Source: an uncultured Prevotellaceae bacterium
GTDB lineage: Bacteria; Bacteroidota; Bacteroidia; Bacteroidales; Bacteroidaceae
Length of the DNA stretch: 49,009 bases
Assembly (NCBI GenBank): GCA_900316315.1
Contig: ONCK01000020.1
Coordinates: forward strand, 1 to 49,009
Direction: 5' to 3'
The position numbers and the translations under genes are program-made. The notes beneath the pieces were generated by a model. It did no database searches. It had not been told where the DNA came from and was given only the letters and a program-made list of their open reading frames with translations. Below, piece after piece: positions 44,308 to 49,009 of the stretch. The first letter of the stretch is position 1. Every line of letters starts with the position of its first letter.

Positions 44308-45201
44308 TTATTCAAACTCAGAGACAAAATACAATTTGCCTGTTATTGTGGTAATCATCGGCTTCCCATCGTAGATGAAGCAGCCCTCGGGCTCTTCGTC
44401 CATTCCTCTGAGGCAAGGGTGAAGCTCCTGTTCTACCTCGCCGGTCAGGGGGTTGATGATACGGATGAGATTGGTATTGTTGTTGATGCCGTAGGCCTGG
44501 TAGATTTTGCCCTGATGATAGATGGCTCCCTGAGTGGCGTAGGTGAAAGGCAGGTGGAATTCCTGCAGGGTATTAGCCAGCGAGAGTGTGACATTGCCTT
44601 GGGAGAGAGACGGGAGGGGCAGCTTGATATAGCGCAGGATATTTCCATTGTCGGCGGACTGCCAGCTATAGACAGAGTAGCCGGAGAGCCAGAGATAGTC
44701 GCCCTGACCATCGATGATGCAGTTGGGGTAATAGAGCCTCATGCTTGCGGAGGTGGGGAGGGCAAGTGTCTGGACGAGCGTGAGGCCATAGATGCCGGAG
44801 TCGACTGTTACGCGGTAGACGAGGATGGCTTGTCCTTGCTCCTGACTGACATAGAGCAGGGGAAATGGGTCAGAGGCGGCATAGCGCGTCGTGCCGAAGT
44901 TGGCATTGTTGCAGTGGTGGTTGCTTACCGCCGTGAGGGCAATCTCCTGCAGCTTCCGCTTGTTGGGTAGGTCGATGACGTCGACTACAGGGTGGGCGTT
45001 GTGAAACTGAAAAAGGATGCCCTCATAGGCTGCCGCGCCCTGACGGGGCTGCGTCGTGGAGCTCGCAGGCTGCTGCCAGTACATCTCAGGTTTGTGACAG
45101 GTAGATGAGGATACGAGGCTGGGATTGTCGGGCGACGGACAGGCGTAGGAGCCGGCGAAGGCCAGGATGAGGAGAGTGAAAAGGCGTCTGAAAGTATGTA
45201 T
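44308..45201 (-). CDS. Secreted/lipoprotein paralogue 1, start codon apparently lost
   Basis: The frame is open from beyond 45201, and its signal-like N terminus reads (I)HTFRRLFTLLILAFAGSYAC|PSPDNP. There is no ATG, GTG or TTG ahead of it: the position where Met is expected is ATA (45201-45199). The first ATG (45084) would remove the signal. The mature part (YEGILFQFHNAHPVVDVIDL... YDGKPMITTITGKLYFVSEFE) is ~50% like the neighbour at 45271-46131. Repeated blade-like units (LLYVS-x-E-x, YxWLSGYS, YATQGAIYHQGKIYQAYGI) suggest a beta-propeller. Either ATA initiates or this copy is silenced. Confidence 0.55.
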   Translation of the reverse strand: MHTFRRLFTLLILAFAGSYACPSPDNPSLVSSSTCHKPEMYWQQPASSTTQPRQGAAAYEGILFQFHNAHPVVDVIDLPNKRKLQEIALTAVSNHHCNNANFGTTRYAASDPFPLLYVSQEQGQAILVYRVTVDSGIYGLTLVQTLALPTSASMRLYYPNCIIDGQGDYLWLSGYSVYSWQSADNGNILRYIKLPLPSLSQGNVTLSLANTLQEFHLPFTYATQGAIYHQGKIYQAYGINNNTNLIRIINPLTGEVEQELHPCLRGMDEEPEGCFIYDGKPMITTITGKLYFVSEFE

Positions 45202-45270
45202 ATGGCTCTTGGGTATTATATATAATGTATGACGCCGATGGTATAAGAGGTCGGCAGAAGAGGAGGTCCG

Positions 45271-46131
45271 CTACTTTTGCTCAAACTGACGGACAAAGTA
45301 CAGATCGCCTTCCACGGTGCTAATCATAGGCTTGCCTTTGTAGATGAAGCAGCCCTCGGGCTCTTGGTCCATGTCTAGTTTGTGAGGATAGTACGTGCGC
45401 TCCACTTTGCCCGATTGGGGGTCGATGATGCGTATGAGGTTGGTTTGGTGTCTTACCCCGTAGGCTTGGATGATGCGGCCGCGGTGATAGACGATGCCCT
45501 GTGTGGCATAGGTGAAGGGCAGGGTAAACTCGCTCAATTTCTGACCGAGGTCAATGGTCACGTCCCCTTGGCGGACATCGGGTAGGGGAAGCTCGATATA
45601 ACGCAGGTGATTGCCACCGTCGGGCTTTTGCCAGCTGTTGCAGGAAAAGCCTGATAGCCATAGCTTTTTACCTTGTCCGTCAATCACTGAGTTGGGGAAG
45701 TAGAGGCCCATCTCTTCGCATGGCGGCAGGGTGAGTGTCTGTACGGTCTGCAGGCTCATGTTGCCGTCTTCGCCGAGTATGCGGTAGACGAGTATCTTGC
45801 TGTCGCGCTCGGTGCTGACATAAAGCAGAGGCAGGCGGTCGGCCTTGTCGTATTTGACCGCGCCAAAGCATACCGTGTTGCAGTGCTGGCTCTTGACAGG
45901 TGGCTGGGATATAATCTGGAGACGCTGGCGGGTCTTGAGATTGTAGATCTCGATGGTGCCGTTGGCGTTGTGAAACTGAAAGAAGTACTTGCCGCTGGCA
46001 CAAGAACCTTGCCGAGCCTCCTGGGTGGGATTGGGGCCCTCCTGCATATAGGGCTTGACTTGAGCTTGGGCGGCTGTGAGGCTGAGACAAGCGGCCAGAA
46101 GTAAGGTTATGAGGGATCTCTTTTTCTTCAT
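45271..46131 (-). CDS. Secreted protein paralogue 2 (probable beta-propeller)
   Basis: 286 aa from ATG 46131 (MKKKRSLITLLLAACLSLTAAQAQ), a clear signal peptide; the longer frame to 46224 is rejected. YFFQFHNANGTIEIYNL, LPLLYVSTERDSKILVYRI, PNSVIDGQGKKLWLSGFS, YATQGIVYHRGRIIQAYGV, EPEGCFIYKGKPMISTVEGDLYFV look like propeller blades. I do not recognise a named enzyme family. It precedes its paralogue by ~70 bp on the same strand, so they arose by tandem duplication. Confidence 0.6.
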   Translation of the reverse strand: MKKKRSLITLLLAACLSLTAAQAQVKPYMQEGPNPTQEARQGSCASGKYFFQFHNANGTIEIYNLKTRQRLQIISQPPVKSQHCNTVCFGAVKYDKADRLPLLYVSTERDSKILVYRILGEDGNMSLQTVQTLTLPPCEEMGLYFPNSVIDGQGKKLWLSGFSCNSWQKPDGGNHLRYIELPLPDVRQGDVTIDLGQKLSEFTLPFTYATQGIVYHRGRIIQAYGVRHQTNLIRIIDPQSGKVERTYYPHKLDMDQEPEGCFIYKGKPMISTVEGDLYFVRQFEQK

Positions 46132-47612
46132 CACGCTAAAAATGTTTTGTTGGTTAATCCGTACAAAGATATGAAATCCTGTACAGAAATCCTTTGACTT
46201 CTTGGGAAAAAAACACACGAGCATATTATTCTGCTGGTCAAAGAAGGTCGCACGCTCTTTCCGTCCTTGGCTGGCAGAAGGGCTTCTATGGGCGCTCGAA
46301 GACGCTTCTTGTCAGGTGGAAAAGGCGGGAAGAAGATATCGCCTAGCAATCTGAAAAAAGGGGAACGCTTGATTTGCGACATTTCTCAGATAGGCAGAGT
46401 TGCGCTTTGTCTTGACATAAAGAGACTTCGCCTCCGTATCCAAATGACTGGAAGTTAAGAAACTCATTATCGCGCTGCCGGAATGCCGCAACAATGATGC
46501 CGGATGGCCTCATTCCGGCCCCGTCGGCCTTGTCGGGCCGCTCGGAGCTTTGTCATCACGTGCTCTCACCGGTGGTAACCGCTGAGTATATTCTTCATAG
46601 GTAAAGATACCGTCCTTGTGTGTTCCCCGTCTCCGGATAGTTCCCAAGCGGGCGATAGTCCGCTGTTTTCAAGAAAGACTGTCACTTTTTATATAATAAA
46701 AATCGGAATATTGTCCTTTCCAAGAGCCGATGTTGTGATGATAAGACGCCGTGTACGCGCAATAAGGTCGGACTTATTTAAAACTAGGTCCGATGTATTC
46801 TAAACTAGAAGGCGAGTTGTTGTCGTCTGATAGTCAGCTAGTTACAAGAAGACAAAGCCTTGATTGCAACTCACTGGCTGTCAGTAAGTTACAGAGGTCA
46901 TTTGAGAGATTTTTTTCTTTTTGTATTTGGGCATAAAACGGAAATTTCAATTTTATTTCTTATTATAAAAAAATGAGCGTTCTGAGCTTCCTTGATGAGG
47001 CGGCTTGTTGGGCTTGTTTAGTTGGCTTCTTGCGGAAAGGCTTCTGCTGAAGCGCAGAAGAATTTTCGGAGAAAGCGGGGCGATGAGTGGAGTGTTTGGA
47101 ACAGCTGAGGAGTGTGTTCGGGCACCTAGGAAAAGTCTTGGAGTAGATAGGAGAAAGTTCTCGGACAGCGGGAGTAAATGGGCAGAGTAGCAAGGGAAGG
47201 CTATCAAAGCAGCATGGAGAAATGATCGGCGTAGTGGAGAGAGGCCATTGGAGAGCGGCGGAGTCATTGGGCGGCGAAAGAGAGTCGTCGGAGGGGGGTG
47301 ATTGCATTGCGCAGAGGGGCTTTGGAGCAGCACGGTAAAGTAGCTGAGAAAGCGAGGATGTGAACTGAACAACGGGGAGAAGCGTCGCGGCAGTTAAGGG
47401 ACGTGGCAAGGCTTTGTCCGATCCGCTTCGCTTGATGGGCTGCTCAGAGAGTTTTCGTCTTGGGTGTAAGGCTGCCTATCCGGTGAAGGGAGGAACTCGG
47501 TGCCGTACGTTGGCATTGGGCAAACGATGAGGAGTGTTTTGTGCGCCACAGAGTTTTGGCTGATGCAAGGCTTCCTCGGGATAGACAAGGGCTTGGGGGG
47601 TCAATAGGACAG
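46132..47612. other. Gene-poor island 3 with repeats and GC-rich palindromes
   Basis: About 1.5 kb. GCCGGAATG (46477-46485) / CATTCCGGC (46511-46519) with further GC-rich arms to 46545; repeat family II copy at 46725-46935; from 46980 to 47600 the plus strand is strongly G-rich. Two overlapping minus-strand frames (46953-47409, Ser/Pro/Leu rich) are explained by that composition. A piece near 47400 (CGTGGCAAGGCTTTG) resembles repeat family I. Confidence 0.55.
46725..46935 (+). repeat. Long degenerate repeat family II, copy B
   Basis: GCCGATGTTGTGATGA, AAGGTCGGACTTATTTAAAACT, AGGTCCGATGTATTCTAAACTAG, AGAAGGCGAGTTGTTGTCG. Same order and orientation as 21735-21960. Confidence 0.65.
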
Positions 47613-47649
47613 AAAAAATAATAGGGCTTATCTCACGACAAACCCTATT
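47613..47649 (-). terminator. Terminator of the 40-codon gene
   Basis: Minus-strand AATAGGG (47649-47643) / CCCTATT (47626-47620), then ATTTTTTC. Confidence 0.65.
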
Positions 47650-47708
47650 GAGAACTAATTACCTAACTTTATGATTACTATGAAAAAATATTCTATTCTG
47701 ACGATTTC

Positions 47709-47831
47709 TTATTTGGACTCTAGTTCGCTAAGCTTGGATAGGAGTGATTGACACTTGGGTCCGTAACCCTGAAGCTTGTTCATGCGAATCTGATACTGCA
47801 GGTTGAACCTGCTATAGTCTTTCTCTTTCAT
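47709..47831 (-). CDS. Small protein, 40 aa, function unknown
   Basis: ATG 47831 to TAA 47709: MKEKDYSRFNLQYQIRMNKL then QGYGPKCQSLLSKLSELESK. It is amphipathic and charged with a C-terminal helix, and has no membrane segment. A consensus TATCTTTG lies 65 bp upstream and an intrinsic terminator 60 bp downstream, giving a self-contained ~280-nt transcript. In its 5' leader GGAGG and CCTCC (47869-47845) form a hairpin. Codon use and signals support a real gene. No family recognised. Confidence 0.55.
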   Translation of the reverse strand: MKEKDYSRFNLQYQIRMNKLQGYGPKCQSLLSKLSELESK

Positions 47832-47895
47832 GATTTCAAAATGTTGTGGAGGTTTCCGCTTTTGTCCTCCAGATTAATTCTCTTGTTTAACGATG

Positions 47896-47903
47896 CAAAG
47901 ATA
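47896..47903 (-). promoter_or_regulatory. -7 element of the 40-codon gene
   Basis: Minus-strand TATCTTTG, 65 bp before the ATG. Confidence 0.45.
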
Positions 47904-48148
47904 CGACTTTTATTTGCAATAGGGGCAATCTGTCAAGGGAAAATATGGTTGTGCGTGATTTTTTAACAGTCTGCCCCCTTACTTTGGCTTTTGCTGTTGG
48001 CAAAATGTGCGATTGCAGGTTGCCCTAAGTCTCCGGGAAGCCTCAGCCGTCCTTTTATAAAGATGACCGGAAGCTATGTGATGCTTTTTTAGTAACTTTA
48101 CGCCCGAAATATAGGTCAGTTGAACTTGACGAAGTCTTGAGAGCTCAG

Positions 48149-48763
48149 ATGATGCACAAGCCTGTCATTGCCTTGGTCATGGATGATGCCCTGCAAAATG
48201 TGGGGCTCAAGATGCTGCTGGAGAAGTATATACCTTTTGCCAGAGTCTACTCCTTCTCCTCCGTCGACGAGATGGACGAGGGACTGATGTCGCAGATATT
48301 CCACTATTTTATCAGCCGCAGACAGCTGGATCTGCATCGTCAGGAGCTGATGCCCATGATACACAAGGTGATTGTACTCGGCACGTTTGCCGAACTGAAG
48401 GATCTGAAGGGCATTGTGCATGGGTTGGCTACGGACCAGACGCCCCACGCCTTTGTCAAGTCCCTCATGGGTCTGCAGCAGCAAGTACATCATGGTTTCA
48501 GCCGCTATCCGGCGGAGATGGCAGAAAGCCTTAGGGAGGAGGACGAGCGCGTGACCTCCCAGCTCACGGCCCGTGAGAAGGATATTATCAAGATGGTGGC
48601 GCAGGGCAAGGCAAGCAAGGAGATTGCCGGGATACTCCATATCAGCCCTCTCACGGTCAATACCCATCGTAAGAATATCATGGACAAACTTCAGGCTCAC
48701 TCTGCCACGCAGCTCGTCATCTATGCGGTCAACCATGGTCTCGTAAGTCCGGATGAGATCTGA
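48149..48763 (+). CDS. LuxR/NarL-type transcriptional regulator with pseudo-receiver
   Basis: 204 aa from ATG 48149 (MMHKPVIALVMDDALQ); an in-frame TTG at 48137 is less likely and ATG 48152 is also possible. Residues 1-120 have a receiver-like alternation (PVIALVMDDALQNVGLKMLLEK, ARVYSFSS, HKVIVLG) but no Asp at the expected phosphorylation site after beta3. The C-terminal HTH (~138-200: LTAREKDIIKMVAQGKASKEIAGILHISPLTVNTHRKNIMDKL) is textbook LuxR. TAACTTTA (48093-48100) may be its -7 box. No sensor kinase is adjacent. Confidence 0.8.
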   Translation: MMHKPVIALVMDDALQNVGLKMLLEKYIPFARVYSFSSVDEMDEGLMSQIFHYFISRRQLDLHRQELMPMIHKVIVLGTFAELKDLKGIVHGLATDQTPHAFVKSLMGLQQQVHHGFSRYPAEMAESLREEDERVTSQLTAREKDIIKMVAQGKASKEIAGILHISPLTVNTHRKNIMDKLQAHSATQLVIYAVNHGLVSPDEI

Positions 48764-49009
48764 CCCTTATCCCAAATAAAATCCCTCAATTCCGCAACCC
48801 TATTAAAAGTCTCAGTTCATTGTAGCCCAAATCATCAGAAATGTGCTTTTCCTTGTTCAGACAGACTTTTTGCCATGTACGGGCTGACATGTGCGTATAA
48901 AGCCCCCTTACCCCATCAGGGATATTACATTGTAAGCCCTCCAAAACTTTTAGTTTATCCGTAGCTGGCGTTGAAAATGGTCCAGTAGTGCAGCCATCTG
49001 TCTTTCGAA
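48764..49009. other. Right edge, no gene seen
   Basis: AT-rich sequence after the regulator gene. No open frame of note, no tRNA and no clear terminator. Confidence 0.5.

Noticed and set aside
46953-47409. Two overlapping minus-strand ORFs of ~140 codons rich in Ser, Pro and Leu
   Set aside because: Both frames stay open because the plus strand is strongly G-rich and poor in stop codons; no start signal, domain or coding bias.
47665-47760. Plus-strand ORF beginning MITMKKYSILTIS
   Set aside because: Opposite the 3' end of the 40-codon gene, ends after about 26 codons and has no promoter or terminator of its own.

Overview
The window looks like a chromosomal segment of a Bacteroidales bacterium. 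The protein-coding genes are Bacteroidetes-like: archaeal-type ApgM inside a thr operon, DUF187/GHL10 and DUF1080 secreted proteins, an M13 peptidase, and U32/RlhA-like and ABC-F genes. Most promoters that can be seen carry the Bacteroidetes -7 motif TAnnTTTG, sometimes with TTTG about 19-20 nt upstream. Genus cannot be fixed from the sequence alone. The left edge cuts a gene; the right edge lies in apparently non-coding DNA.

Region 1 (1-3.5 kb) is a decayed Mu-like prophage. It holds the 3' end of a Mu gpF-like head protein with a nuclease-like C-terminal tip, two detached 5'-less C-terminal tips, a gpG-like gene broken by one TGA, a DinD/Bro-like antirepressor relic, and two paralogous small membrane proteins. 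Each of the three tips is followed by about 50-60 nt of unrelated sequence and then the same ~52-bp repeat. The repeat carries a perfect leftward TTTG-N19-TAACTTTG promoter. The unrelated sequence can fold as a short RNA whose closing stem starts at the predicted transcription start and whose terminator overlaps the tip's stop codon. This repeated tip/convergent-RNA/promoter module is the most unusual thing in the window. The prophage abuts the 3' third of an ABC-2 permease gene.

Region 2 (3.6-12 kb) has nhaC, trmB, mrp, a secreted GHL10 protein and uvrA. Region 3 (12-18.2 kb, minus strand) is a threonine operon, thrA-apgM-thrC, with a structured ~250-nt leader and a wrecked anaerobic sulfatase-maturase gene at its end. 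Region 4 (18.4-26 kb) has a ureohydrolase-fold protein, a glycerophosphodiesterase, a zinc-ribbon membrane protein, mutY, tRNA-Pro(CGG), tRNA-Phe(GAA) and xseAB. Region 5 (25.8-33.9 kb) starts with an 85-bp tandem repeat and runs as one plus-strand series: ABC-F, pepO, metA, U32/rlhA, and a lipoprotein with a zinc ribbon.

Region 6 (34-36.6 kb) has a divergent pair of secreted proteins, probably glycan related. Region 7 (37.6-43.95 kb, minus) is leuA-leuC-leuD-(cimA-like)-leuB behind a Leu/Ile-rich leader peptide and attenuator. Region 8 (44.3-49 kb) has two paralogous secreted proteins, a 40-codon gene with its own promoter and terminator, and a LuxR-type regulator with a pseudo-receiver. Three gene-poor islands (21.3-22.3, 36.7-37.5 and 46.1-47.6 kb) share degenerate dispersed repeats.
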